Source: Ceratorhiza oryzae-sativae
Taxonomy: Eukaryota; Basidiomycota; Agaricomycetes; Cantharellales; Ceratobasidiaceae
Assembly: GCA_030998015.1 (NCBI GenBank)
Contig: JARWMV010000232.1
Span: forward strand, 2,418,001-2,482,000
Direction of reading: 5' to 3'
Length of the DNA stretch: 64,000 nucleotides
Within the stretch, counting starts at the first letter, position 1. Every line of letters starts with the position of its first letter. A program made the position numbers and the translations under genes. The notes beneath the pieces are model-generated. The model did not search any database and was not told the origin of the DNA. It saw only the letters and a list, made by a program, of their open reading frames with translations. Shown one piece after another: positions 22,850 through 35,017 of this stretch.

Positions 22850-25800
22850 CTATATCACTCCTCCTGTGGGGCTTGCCATTCTTGTTGTGCCGTTCAGAAC
22901 CAGCGGCGCCGGACGCGGTCGCTCAAAAGCTCCCTCACCAAACGACCCTTCATTCCGGGGCTGTCCAACCGGTCCGCCGATGCGTATATTTCGAAGGCCG
23001 CCGCGGGGAGGGGTACGCACGTTGTTCGAGGGGATGAATGGACGTGGCTGGGGTGTAAATCCAGGAATTTGAGTTGGCTGTTGTCCAGTTGATTGGGCAA
23101 GTTGAAGGTTTGATATCAGTGGCTGGGGTTGGAGAGCGCTGGGGGCTGGAGTTGATGTTGATGCAGACGCAGCTCCTGGATCAACCCCCAGGGGAGATCG
23201 ACGTCCAAGCGGGTTTGGCGATTCTGCACGATACGTGGGGCGTGGGGACGACGGAAGCGCACTCTTGAACGTCGGTCGCGCACGGAAAGCGGCCAAACGT
23301 TCTGCTGGAGTGGGCATTGGAGCAGGTTCAAGTTCAGGCTGAGGGTTTCCCGAACCAAGCGAACTGGCGGTTAGCGGCCCTTCTATGATACGTGCACGAG
23401 ACAACGACGGCGTACGACGAAGGTCGACGATTCGTGCATCTCGCACGCTGTTTTCGTCGTCTGGCAAATCGGGGGTGCCAGCACCGTTTGACAAAGCCTC
23501 AGCCACCATTGACAGCCGTTGGGTGTCTATTGTGTCTCGCCGCACTAACTGGTTTCTCGCGTAAGAAAGCGGGCGGCCTTGGGAATCGGGACGTGCAATA
23601 GTCGCCGATGACGGTGTTCGAGTCTCTGAGCCTGTAAACGAATAAGCTGATGTGAGAATCCGGGATCCAAGTCTGCGGAGGTGGGCCAAACATACCTCCA
23701 ATAAACGATGTCACATCCCACTGTGTCCCATTTGAGTTGGCTGCGGGCCGGGATTGAATCTGGAGTATGTCGCTGCCGCGCGTGGTCGAGGGGAACGAGA
23801 CCTGACGGCCATCCGGGTTGGCGGCAGGCATACGCGGAGGAGCCAGCGTGAATCTGAGGTCGTCCAAATCCACCTCACCCGGGCGAACGGTCACCGATGT
23901 GCGTCGTGAGGCTGCAGGGAACGAAAGCCGAGCGACTGGAGGGGACGGAAAGTTGCTCAGCGAAAAGTCGCTCCTCAGGGATGTCGATTCTTGCCCAAGC
24001 GACGGCACAGACGGGTTCACATAGCCATCGATCCCATACAACGGCTTTCGACTGTTCTCTGGTGAAAACGCTTGCAGGTCAGCAACTGAGCGGTCCAACT
24101 CGGCTTGTTTACGCATGAATGATGCTGCCCCCGGTGAGTACGTTCGACCATTTGGAGTAATACGCAGAGGGGGTATGTCCTGGTCCGGTAACAGATCACC
24201 ACCAAGACTTGAAATGACCCCTTCGAGTTCATAGACTGGAGAATCGTTGCCCAGGTGCGGCGTACGGTTAGTTACCCTAAGAGGGAGAGGACTTGTCGTG
24301 CGGGTGGATAAACCATATTCACGAGTGACACGCGCCGATGCTCTGGAGGGACTCTCGGGATCTAAAATAGCCGGTGGCGGGGTTGTCACCTTGGGCACGA
24401 CAGGAACAGGCATAGCGATTGGCGGCGGTAGAGGCAGTGGAGCTGGGCCGGAAGCAGGAGGCCGAGCCTTGTTGGAGAGCGTCCGAATACTCAGCGGGGT
24501 GATAGGAGCAAGCGCTGTCACAGTAACCGGCGAGAACGCTTGAGATATCCTCGGCGAGTAGACACTCGCCACAGTCGATGGCGCGGGGCGACGTGTGTTG
24601 GGACCCGCTGGCTCAGATTCGGCTGGTGCGTACGAGGTAGCAGGTGTGTACGCGGCGATCACTGGGGAGGCACGTCCTTCTTTGGGAAACTGTGGAGTAT
24701 CATTGACGGCGGTCGACGTCCCTGTCGGTGAAGTGTGAGATTCCGCATATGTCGACTGTCGTTTGTTGGGATGTTGTCGAGGCCCCACAGAAATCTCGCT
24801 GAGATAGTCGGCAGACTGGCGCTGCTTGTCCGTATAATCAAACGTCTCGGTCTGTCCGTTCTCAACATCTCCCGCCCTGACCAAGTTGGAGTAGGCTTGC
24901 GGATCCAGATCTCGGTCGGATGGTCGACCCGAAAGTCTATTTTGGATCCAGTTGGCGAACCGCTCTGCCGTAGACGTACGTCTCGGTTGGTCAGGCCGCA
25001 ACAAGCGAGTCGGTACGCCATTCGTGCCTGCCGCCTCTAGCTCACGTGTCGTGGGGAGTTCGGGGGTAGAAACATTCGGGGGAGTGACGCGGAACGTTGA
25101 GCCACGCATAGAGCCACTCATGTTGATCCCCACAAACGACGAGTTTGCCCTAACGCGTTCTCGGTCAAGCGCATCAGCGATCATGCTAGCCCGGACGGGC
25201 ATGCCGTAGAATGTGGCGATGAGAACATAGAGGATTAGAATATAAAGCTCGATAGCCTGGAGAAATCGTCCGAGCGGAGATTCCGAGAACCGCACTGCAA
25301 AGGGTGTGAGTTGTGCATAACCACGCCCAAAAAGGAAACCAAAGACTGACTGCAAAGCAGGTTCCCAACTGCGATGCCAAGGCCGGTAGACATGGCTGTT
25401 GCAACTGGTAGATAATCTCGTGCCGTGCGCCACCGTGGCGTAAGAGGGGATACGTAAACGTTCGCCACCAGTTTCAGTAGGAAGTAACCAGACAAGACGA
25501 TCTCCATGATCGCATCGGCTCGGTAGACGGTCGTGAATCTCGTGAAACCAAAGGTAAACCCAAGCCGCCAGATTGCTTGTGTGACGCCAACAGCAATGGT
25601 TCCCATGAGCAACAGGTACTTTGTGAGGATACCAATGACCCCCCACCGACCCCAACTCCCACTGTGAAGCTCATCGTCGATGGAGAGCGAAACACGATTG
25701 GATCGGCCAGGTGTCGGCAGCACTGGGATTTCGCCTCTTGGGGGCATGGCGACAAAGCGCCAAAAGAAGAAGAAACGCATCCCAAACGACACGGCATATC

Positions 25801-26274
25801 CGAGTTCACGTGCGATGCGCATAGGGAATATGCCGGCTGTGAATATGCTGCGTGTGCGGCTGATAATGATGAGCTGACCCAGGTCGATAATGGCGGCGAT
25901 GAACCCAAGAAAGGTAGCCAAGAGAACATCGAATATGTGCCTGGTAAGAAATTAGTGGCGAGGTCTTGGATCAGCCGGAATGACAAGAGGCGTATGACGT
26001 ACCTTTGCATCCTGTTCATCACAAAAATAAAGGTTGCCACGCCAATCGCGAGGACGCCAACAGCGTAGAAAGGAACATCGGCGAGGAGATTTTCGGTCTG
26101 CGGCGCTGTTTAATACAAGATTCACACGGGGTGGAGAGAACGTACCGCTCGGTTGTTCGTTATGGTTAGAGATGGAGGAAATTGGCCAGTGATCCAGGCA
26201 GGGCCGGAGATAGTAGGGAACGGTATGGTAGAGGTGGTCGACGGAAACTCGAAAGCAAGGGATGTAGAAGACAT
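22850..26274 (-). CDS. Multi-pass membrane protein with very long disordered C-terminal tail
   Basis: Exons 26274-26146, 26097-26003, 25940-25351, 25294-23696 and 23631-22850 sum to 1065 codons, 1064 aa. The N-terminal third holds about seven hydrophobic segments, among them VPFYAVGVLAIGVATFIFVM, TFLGFIAAIIDLGQLIII, YAVSFGMRFFFFWRF, IGILTKYLLLMGTIAVGVTQ, IMEIVLSGYFLLKLVANVYV and AIELYILILYVLIATFYGM. The remaining ~690 residues are rich in Pro, Ser, Thr and Arg with many S/T-P motifs. The plan (N-terminal helices, then a long tail) is like that of the gene at 4.1-7.5 kb, but the sequences differ. Function unknown; a plasma-membrane sensor or scaffold is possible. The gene converges on NIP7. 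Confidence 0.8.
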
Positions 26275-27342
26275 TGATTAGAGCCGGTAGAGTGCTCGGA
26301 GCACGGGTCACCCCCAACTCGAGTCAAACTATAGGCTGGAAGAAATAAGACCAGCTCAAGGAACAATCGAAAACAAGTCGAAATCACGACCCAAGTGAGG
26401 CCAGCTTAGAGGTCGAGGTTGGATTGACCAGCCCGGGCGGTCAAGGGCATCAGGCCTGCTGAAGGAGCGACAGGGAAGGGGAGAAAGAGAAAGAGAGGTG
26501 AGGCAAACGGAGAGCGACAGGAAGAGAGACGGAAGATGAGCTGACGACCAAGTGGATCGACCACGGTAGGGAGCTTCAGGGGCTACCTTCTGGGCTCAAT
26601 AACGCTGGTCGCAAGTGGATTCTGCCGCATAACGACGGCAATGATAATGGGTCACATGAAAATAAGACGAGAACGGGAGTTGACTCGTATGGCAATGGGT
26701 CATTTACTGCTTTGCTCAGCCCAAACGCCCTCCCTGCATTACGGATAATGCATTAAAGGTGCGACGACAGTCGCCCCCAGGCCGTCGTGTTGTCATGAAG
26801 CCAGTCGTCGTGGGGATGGATGGGTTGAGCCACGTGGAGAGTTAGGCGCCGAGGGTCGAAACTGCCGATTTAGACGCATGTTCCACGACGAAATGAAACC
26901 GCCGAGTACCGAGGACTTGTCGAGCACTGCAATGTGTTTGGTGAATTGGATGCTCGCGGATGCCAAGACGATGATGACCAGGTGCTGGTGACGATGACGC
27001 ACCGTCGTATTTGGATTGGGCTGGGGAGCGAGGTTATTTGGTCATGGAGCCGCGGCCAAAGAGCCTCGCGTGTGTGAATGGACGCCTGGGCGCTGGAGAT
27101 GAGGTCCCGCCGGGATTCGAGAGCTGGGAATTTGGCCGGGCGCGGGCTGGGATGCGGTGTCCGGAACTCAACTGCATGCGGCGTCCGGCTATCGGCTCGG
27201 ATCGGCAGTGTATGCGGCTCCGGACCGGCGGGCCTGGATCTGGACCTCGCCGCAGAGGGAAAAGCAGAGCTTGGCCAGGCGACCACAGCAGCTCATCTGG
27301 CCCCCGTTCGCTCACGGCACTTTCTCGTACTGAGCCTAAACC
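26275..27342. other. Divergent intergenic region
   Basis: About 1.07 kb between divergent starts at 26274 (-) and 27343 (+). The ORFs in it are short or lie in GC-rich sequence near 27.0-27.3 kb without a recognised product. A TCACATGA box occurs near 26652. Confidence 0.45.
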
Positions 27343-30300
27343 ATGATTCACAGCTCCCGCTCCATGGGCGCTTTAAACGCCGCGCACGCCGCCCAGAGCA
27401 GGCCCGCGCCCCTGCCCCGCCGCCCGCACGCCAACACCGTCACCGAACGGCCCACCGTCGCCACCCCCAGCAAGATGCTTGTGTCGTCCCCACCACACTC
27501 GCCCCGCCAGATCCAGAACCACCTCTACCAGATGTTCCTCGAGGGCCAGACCCCAGACGTCTCGGTCGTCATCCGCGGCAGCTGGGAGGCGCTCTACAAG
27601 CTCCACCGCGTCATCCTCATCCAATCCGTGAGTCGCTTGCTTGCCCCGGGCTTCGTCCTGGCCAACTCCTCATCAGGACTACTTCCGCACTTTGTTCACA
27701 AATGGCTTTCTCGAGTCGTCTCGCACCTACCGCTCGCCAGCCGGCAGTACGTCAGGAGACGTCATGGAGCTGCATTTCGACGACCCCAACATAACTCGCG
27801 CAGGTAGGCCGTCTGCCCCACTCCCCCCCCCCTCGCCCCGAGCTGACTGAACCCCTGCCCCGCTGTAGCGTTCGAGTAAGGCACATGGTTTCGATTGTAC
27901 CCGAGGAAGCTGCTGATCCGTGTTTTCCCCGTTAGGATTTGTATCGCGCGACTCTACGGCGGAGGACCAGACCTGTTCGTCGACCCCGCCCTTATCCCCT
28001 CCCATCAGCACCCCCTGACCAACGCCTTCCCGATCGCGTGCCCGCCATCTCCGCCTCCAGAGGGCTCTCATCCCGCCACACCCCGCTTTTTGCTCTCCCT
28101 ACTTGCGACCGCCAACTTTCTCAACATCCCCTCGGTCACCTCCCAGGCCCTCCTGCTCGTCCTCTCCACGATCGGCCCATGGACAATTACCCGGTATTTT
28201 GGTTTTGCAATTGGACAGGGCATCGGCGCGCCAGAGGGAGATGAGCCCCAGTCGGCAGTGGGTCTTGACGCTATTGGTCAGCCTGCCCCGACTGCCGCAC
28301 CAAAGGCCTTGGCGAGCCAACCCATCAAGATCGAAGAGGCCTCGCCCCACGAGGAAGAGGACGACGAGGACCTGGTCAAGGTTAGCTCGCTCGGGAACCA
28401 GGAGACGCACTTTTCTAAGGACCGAATTGTGTCGGGTGCTTCACAGCTGACGCTTGACGATGCTCGGTCCGTCTACACATACACCGAGATCGAAGAGGAC
28501 GGTGCACCAATGTACTTTTATGGAGTAGTAGGCGACAAGATTGGAGAGGCCTGCGCCTGCTGGCTCGCGCGCTGGGGTGCAGACATCCTGGCGTTGGAAG
28601 AGGCCGTAGAGGCGCGATCACACCCACCGCCACCTAAATTCGCCTCGCCTTTTCCTGGTCTCTCACATAGTCGCTCCAGTTCGCACCCTCCCGCCACACC
28701 TCCCTCCCCACCACTTTCTCTCCGTTCTCTGCCAGTCTGAGCCTGCATACCTCCCATTCTACTTCCTCGCTTCCGTCCGCCAGCCGACGATCAACGACAA
28801 CCTACATACACCCGATGATCCTGGCTCCTGCCATCCTAAATCGCCCGAGCTCCAATGGTCCCCTCAAGGCACCGTCGGTCTGGTCGCGTGACGGGTTGTG
28901 CGCACGATGGGCTCGTGCAGTCATCTGTTCTGACGACCTTTTCGTTCGCGGCGAATGGGAGCGATTTGTCTTTGGAACTCGCGTCGTTGAACTTCGGAGA
29001 AGACAGTTGGACAGAGCACTTGTAGGTGCAAAGGGCGACGAGGCTACCACGAAGAGGATCGAAAGATTGAAACGAGCCGAGGAGCGAGAATGGGCAGAGA
29101 TGTTCAAGACGGGGATTTACTATTCTCACATTGTAGGTAGGGAGCCCTCATTCTGACCCTTTACTGACAGAAATCTAGTCCCTCGACGATCTCCATAGGA
29201 TATCCCAAGAGGTCTCTTCGACAGGAACGCCGTTTGTCGACCTCAGCACGCTTCAATCTGCTCACTGGCGCCAGTCCATACTTCGCTCTCAGATTACATC
29301 GCGCTCGACAGTCCCTTCCTCACGCTCCAACTCCCCCGCCCCCATTGGACTCGGCTCATCTTCCAGCCAGAGCAGCACTGCCGAGGGGGAACTGGGTGGG
29401 CTTCTAACCACCTCGGAGATCCTTGCCTCAGCCGATACCGATGACTCCAAAGTCTACTTTCCTATCCCATCCGACGCGTCTATCCGAATCGGACACGACC
29501 GGCCAGTCGCTACTCAGGAAGCGGACGGACTGTCTCTCGTGGATATGGACGTGCTGTCTTCAGTGTCATCGTCCCCGGGTAAGGTCCGCAAACCCGCGAC
29601 AGAACGAGACTTTTTCGGATTGCGGCCCTCCAGGCGCACCGCAAAAGAGATTGCGCAAGAGCATGCGCAAGGAAGCGGAGGAACCAAGTGGTCGCTCAAC
29701 GAGCCTTTTAGGTTCTCGGTTGAGTTTTGGGGATTGGACACGCTCAAGGAGAAGAACCGGCTGCATAGTCAGACTATCTGGTACGCAGGCAGCTTGTACA
29801 ATGTATATGTGCAAGTTATCAAGAAGAAGGGACTCCAGCTTGGAATGTATCTCCACAGGTGAGCTCCATGTGGCGCGTGTGTTGACCGTTGCTGACTCAC
29901 TGGTTCAGGCAATCAGCGGTTGACCCCATTCCACCGGCCTCGGCTCCCGCTAGTTTTGTGCTCCTTCACAATCCGTCAAATTCGCCAGCGGATATGGGTT
30001 CTCCGCTCTTGTCCCCACTCCCTCAACCTATTCATTCGCCTCAACGAACCTTATCGCACCTAGGCACGACCCCAGCAACCTCGCCCCCTACGCCTACCCC
30101 CCGAACCGGAACTACCCCGCCTGACCGAGATGCCCCGGTTACGTCTCCTCCCCATGCGCCCGTTGCGCCCTGGCGCGACCCACGGCGCGTTATTCGCTCC
30201 TACTTTGTCATGTCGTGTCCCTCGCTTATTGGAAGCAGTCTCACGCGCTTCCAGAGTGGACCAGACGATTTCAAGATTAGCCAGAGCTGGGGCTGGAAGA

Positions 30301-30401
30301 GCAGCTGCTTGTGGCCTGAGCACGAGAGCGAAGAGCCCCTTGTTCTTGACGACGATACGATTAATAGTTTGCGTGCCACGGTTATGATAGGAGTTGTCTG
30401 A
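27343..30401 (+). CDS. BTB/POZ domain protein, germ-cell-less-like
   Basis: Seven exons (27343-27627, 27677-27803, 27869-27875, 27936-28605, 28671-29132, 29179-29858, 29909-30401) sum to 908 codons, 907 aa. The BTB domain starts at about residue 60: TPDVSVVIRGSWEALYKLHR then DYFRTLFTNGFLESSRTY. Downstream are MYFYGVVGDKIGEACACWLA and VWSRDGLCARWARAVICSDD, motifs of fungal germ-cell-less/BTB proteins, and a C-terminal folded part (LNEPFRFSVEFWGLD; VIKKKGLQLGMYLH). BTB proteins often link substrates to cullin-3. Exon 3 is only 7 nt. The intron at 28606-28670 is inferred: without it the frame ends at 28740; with it the conserved frame continues. The middle linker is Ser/Thr-rich. Confidence 0.8.
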
Positions 30402-30667
30402 TCGGTAATGTGATGACGGCCAATTTATGGATTGCTTTTTACCTGTATCGACTACCCTGCCTTTTTTCACTTCTTTTGGAACGAATCACGTTTTCTTTCT
30501 TATATCGTTACCCTCGCACAATCTTACCCTCGAGATACAATCAAACAATAGATCCATGACGCACCGTCGGGGCTTGTTTACAGTTTCAGGAAGTCACAGC
30601 CACAGTGCCACCGGCGATCATCCCTTCAGCCGATCCGGAAGCAAAAGAAGTTTAATTTTTTTGTACC

Positions 30668-31330
30668 ATGTCCGACACCGATGAGCACCCTCCACGCCGG
30701 TTCCCAATTATTGTGATCACCGGCACACCGGGCACGGGAAAATCTACTCATGCCCAGCTTGTGTCTGAACAAAGCCCGGTGCCAATGAAGCACGTGAACG
30801 TTGGGGAGCTTGTCAAGGAAAAGGGGCTCCACGAGGGATTTGACGAAGAGTGGCAAAGTTATATCGTGGACGAGGATAAAGTGAGCTCTGGAACTAGCTA
30901 CCGGAACTTTCTGAGATGCTGAGCTGTGAGTAGGTTGTTGACGAGATTGAGCCAATGACGGTCGGGGGTGGCTTGATTCTCGACTGGCACACCTGCGATG
31001 CGTTCCCCGAGAGATGGGTCGACCTTGTTGTGGTCCTGAGGTGTGACCATACACGCTTATGGGAGCGGCTAGAAGCCAGGTTAGTTACTAGTCACAATTA
31101 CGAGAGACTTTGCTAAACAGCGAATGCATAGACACTACCCTCTGGCAAAAATCCAAGAAAACAATACGTCGGAAATAATGCAAACGGTATTAGACGAAGC
31201 CAAGTCGTCCTACCCAGAGGAGATTGTAGTAGAGCTTCAAAGTGAAAATACGAACGACTTGGAAGCAAACGTGTCGCGCATATGCACTTGGATAGAAAAT
31301 TGGATGGCGGACCACGGAGGGAATAGTTGA
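30668..31330 (+). CDS. FAP7: Adenylate kinase isoenzyme 6 homolog, 40S maturation factor Fap7
   Basis: Three exons (30668-30880, 30934-31079, 31132-31330) give 185 aa, the usual length. The P-loop is ITGTPGTGKST at about residues 18-28; the NMP-binding part follows with HVNVGELVKEKGLHEGFDEE, then GGGLILDWHTCDAFPERWVD and the LID region RLWERLEARHYPLAKIQEN. Fap7/hCINAP has adenylate kinase and ATPase activity and, with Rps14 (uS11), is needed for final cleavage of 20S pre-rRNA. Its start follows a short A/T-rich leader. It is convergent with the RG-rich gene at 31.6-32.3 kb. Confidence 0.96.
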
Positions 31331-31607
31331 TGCGCTAGATTTAATCCAGCACATATCGTACTAATGCATATAATAAATTTGTGTTATTATATTTCAGTAT
31401 TGTCAGTTGGGGCGCAGCCGCGCATATAGCGAAGCTACTGGTGATAAAATACATGTATAAGTGAATATCGCAAGAGCATGGACCAGGAAACAAATGAAAC
31501 AAGCCAGCGATCCGCGGCATTATTGGTCGAGAGCTGAGATACTTTATCCTTAGCATTACCATCCCGAAGCATAAATAGGAGTTGAACCAACACAGAACCG
31601 TCAAAAG

Positions 31608-32308
31608 TTATCTGTGCCTCAGTTCCTGGAGCAATGCGTAGATAGTTTCAAATTGCCGCTCGCGCGACTGCTTCAGAAACTGCAGCGCGCGTCGCTTACG
31701 GTCGGCGGAGACTGCCGTCCTATCCAAGAAATCGACCGCCCATCGATATACTATGCGCCCAGAAGTATCAAGATAAAGGACAGAAGGGTTGATTTTCGAA
31801 AACTTACGCTCTGGATCCATCTCGCGGGTCGAGGGAGCAGGATCACCCTCGACCAATCTGATTGGCTGTGCGCTTGACGTAGTACCGCCATCACTCGTGG
31901 CGGATGGGGCACGAACTATGTCATGAGTCCTACAGGCCTCTACTCTGCGGGCCGTATAAGGCGGGAATGGTCCCGGGCTGTTGCTGCAACGGTGTCAACT
32001 CACTGTTGAATCCATGCCTCGATCTTGGCGCCAGTATACGCCTCCATCGCCCAGTCGTCATCAGCTTGAGCCCAACCCGAATGATGTTCAGCCCCCCAGC
32101 CGGTCGGATGAACATCCCGCCACGAGTTGTGAGATAAGGGATGCTCCCCCAAACTGTCGGTAGATTCAACAACAGGCTCCTGGACCGGAGCGCGTTTGGG
32201 CCGCCGGCCGCGCCCGCCACGATTGTTCTGGCGGTTGCCACCGCCAAAATGCCGCCCCTGAGAATGCTTCTCTTGGGCATCAGGATTGGGGTGTTTCTTT
32301 GGAGGCAT
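31608..32308 (-). CDS. Hypothetical RG-rich protein
   Basis: Exon 1 (32308-32004) encodes MPPKKHPNPDAQEKHSQGRH, an RG-rich basic part (RGGRGRRPKR) and a Trp-rich acidic end (GWAQADDDWAMEAYTGAKIE). A GTGAGT donor and a CTGTAG acceptor join it to exon 2 (from 31929), which ends in DFLDRTAVSADRKRRALQFL and LLQELRHR. Total 208 aa, or 189 aa if the optional 57-bp in-frame intron (GTAAGT..CATAG) after EMDPE is removed. The RG motif suggests RNA binding (inference); no domain is recognised. Confidence 0.6.
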
Positions 32309-32843
32309 AGATACTCAATCAGTGGTATACTGGGCAAGACCGCTGGAGGCGTGATGGCCGTTTGGGTCAAGGCCCGGCAAGGGACGGAAGCAACGTGGGG
32401 GAGTCGGACCCAGGGTACACTGCGTCGGACGTGCGACCAAGCACCCAGTGCGAAGAGACCGAGCATGGGACCCCATAATTGAGCAAGGGCCAGGCTGCTA
32501 TGTGTGCTGCCACAACGTCGAGTAAAAAGTAGATAAATGCGCATGGCGATGGATGTAAATCGCGGGCGGAAAAGCCGAGCGCGTGCCCCCGCCGTTAGCC
32601 GCTGCCTCCGCGGGTGCTCGTGACATGAATCGCCGCCGTGTGGCTCCATCATCTCCAATCCGGTCGGCACTCGATTCTCCACTACATCTGCGGCTGCTCT
32701 ACCACCACTCTGTCCCCTTCGTCCTTCCCCTCCACCCCTCTCCCCCCTCCCCCTCGCGGCTCGCACGCATCTCCACCCAGCGAGCACACCACTCCACCTG
32801 TTGAACTCCACCACATCTGCCACTCCCCCTTGCCGCCCCACGC

Positions 32844-34735
32844 ATGGCCCAGATGATTACTGCTGCAGCTAGCCAGAGCGGCAACCCTCCGCTCGACCCA
32901 CGCGCCATGATCGCCAGCACCAAGTGGCCCTCGCTCGTTGCACCCCCCTCGACTCCGCCACGCCCTTTGTCGGATGCGAACACCCCCCCGAGGTCGTTGT
33001 TACCACCTTATGTGCGGTCATCCACCGAGTATGACGCCCCTCGGTTGCCGAAGTACCCAGTCGCCACCGGCGGCGAGCGCGTCGCCATCAACCGGACCCT
33101 TTCTTCGCACCGCCCTCCCCCAGGCGCACAACCTATACAAGCCCGATCTCGCGCATTCTTTGACGTGGTGCTGGCAGACCCACTACCGCCCGCTCCAGTC
33201 CAGCTCCTCACTCCCCCAAGGGAGGGGCCGACAGAGGAACCAGTAAGCCCCCCTGGTTCTGGTCGTAGTAGTATCGGGCACTAAACCGCAATATGCATTG
33301 TTTCAGATTAGTCCACTACGTCAATGCAATCTGTCGAATTCAAAACAGCTGGGCTGCCGAAAGCGAGGCCACAAACGTAAACAGCCCACCCCTGATGAGT
33401 CCTCTGAGGAAGAAGAAGACGACGACGACGACTCGGAATACGATGCGGGGTCCACGATTGACGAGAGCAGCGATGAAGACGAGCCCGCGCTTTCTCGCGG
33501 AGGCGTTTTGATCATGTATGGGGAGCGCAAGTCACGCGTTGAACCAGACATCCCGACATCCGACATGCGCGGAATCATTCCGGATACCTCGTGCGAGGAA
33601 ACGCGTCGTCTATTCGAAACCGAGTTCTCTACACACAAGGCACACGCCGCCAAACGACGGGCCAGGCGGGGTCCCGTGGGTCCCTCCACTCGGCCACCGA
33701 AGCCCAAGGCGGAGGCAGTGAGAAAGTCGAGTAGGCTTGCGACGCGCTATACCACGCCGTTTGACGCCGACTCCTCGGTTACCGACATTTCCGTCGCTGG
33801 CTCAACCCGGTCCGCCTCGGTCGCTTCTACGAGGAACCCACCAAAGCCGAAGGCGCGACCGTCCAAGTCCAAGACTGCACCTCGCCCGAAGACTGAATTT
33901 GATCATAACCAGCCCACACCGCAGTCCACCAGCATGGCACACCCTTCCTCGGACCCTCCGCCTCCCGCACCCACCAACGTTGTATCCCTTCGTCCGGGAT
34001 ACAACGCGTACACGCCTGAAGACAAGCAATGGTTCCTCGACTTTGTAGAATGGGTCTTTCGTCAGAACGTACATGCTGGCAAGGCGGAAATCTGTCAAGA
34101 TATTTTTCAGCAGGTGCGCAGCTTTTGCTTCGTGGTCTTGTTTCCTTTCCTCATGCCAGATCTAGGCCCCACATCATCGGCTTGAAAGCTGGAAATCGTA
34201 CTGGCGAGATCACATCTCAGAGGTGGAAAGCCTGAGAAACGCCGCGCGTGTCAATCTGACCAGGCAGGCATCGCACCCTAGACGGACGATCGTGGTGTCT
34301 CGGTCCGATGACGAGGCCTCAGTTATGCCGCGTGCTCGAACCCCAACAATACGGTCGGATAGCTCTGAATCAGCGGATTTATCCGTCCGAGGGTCGTCAA
34401 AACACACGTTTTACGACTCTATCAAGAGTGGAAGGAGACGAACCATCGCTTCTAGCAGGCGCGTGTCTAGTTCTCAAATGGGAGCGGGCTCCGTCAGCCG
34501 ACAAGGCCCTACGCCACTGAAGGTAAAAGAAAATTTCGAACCAAAGGCTGGTTTAGACTGACATGTTCTATTACACTAGCGAACGCCCGCTCGAGATGAA
34601 TGGGAAGAGACTTCCGTTGAATCATACGATGATTCCACGGAGAAAAGTCCCAAACTGAGCAAGGTTTGTGGAGATTATAAGCCACAAGCATATGTGGTAC
34701 CACCTCAAAGCCTCGCCAAGAGACCTAGATGGTAA
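32844..34735 (+). CDS. Myb/SANT-like (Rap1-Myb-type) domain protein
   Basis: Exons 32844-33242, 33307-34113, 34166-34522 and 34580-34735 sum to 573 codons, 572 aa. The N-terminal half is Pro/Ser-rich, then acidic (EEEEDDDDDSEYD), then basic with an AT-hook-like KPKARPSKSK stretch. From about residue 380 a small helical domain appears: YNAYTPEDKQWFLDFVEWVF, KAEICQDIFQQ and, across an intron, APHHRLESWKSYWRDHISEV. The HH..SW...W pattern resembles the Myb helix of Rap1-type telomere proteins. A chromatin or telomere role is inference from that motif. It lies 535 bp from the divergent RG-rich gene. Confidence 0.65.
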
Positions 34736-35017
34736 TCTGAATTGGTCTATGACGCTGAGCCACTATCAATCACATCCCCTCGGTTCCACTTTTTGGGACT
34801 ATGTATAGCTAGCTACTATGGGTATTATGTTAAAATATTCGTCATTTGTCTTCCTGCATTTCCTTTGTCATAAGCTGTATCGAGGAGCGCCCGTTTTAGG
34901 TTAAAATTAGAGTTAGCTATATGCGCTTATCAAATGTTATCACGTGTTTGATGGACTTAAAAATGTACAAATAAATCCCGACCCAGAGTCGTCAGCGAAG
35001 CGATATGCAAATAGAGA
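34736..35017. other. Convergent intergenic region
   Basis: A/T-rich 3' flanks of two convergent genes; no coding potential seen. A TCACGTG core occurs near 34940. Confidence 0.4.
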
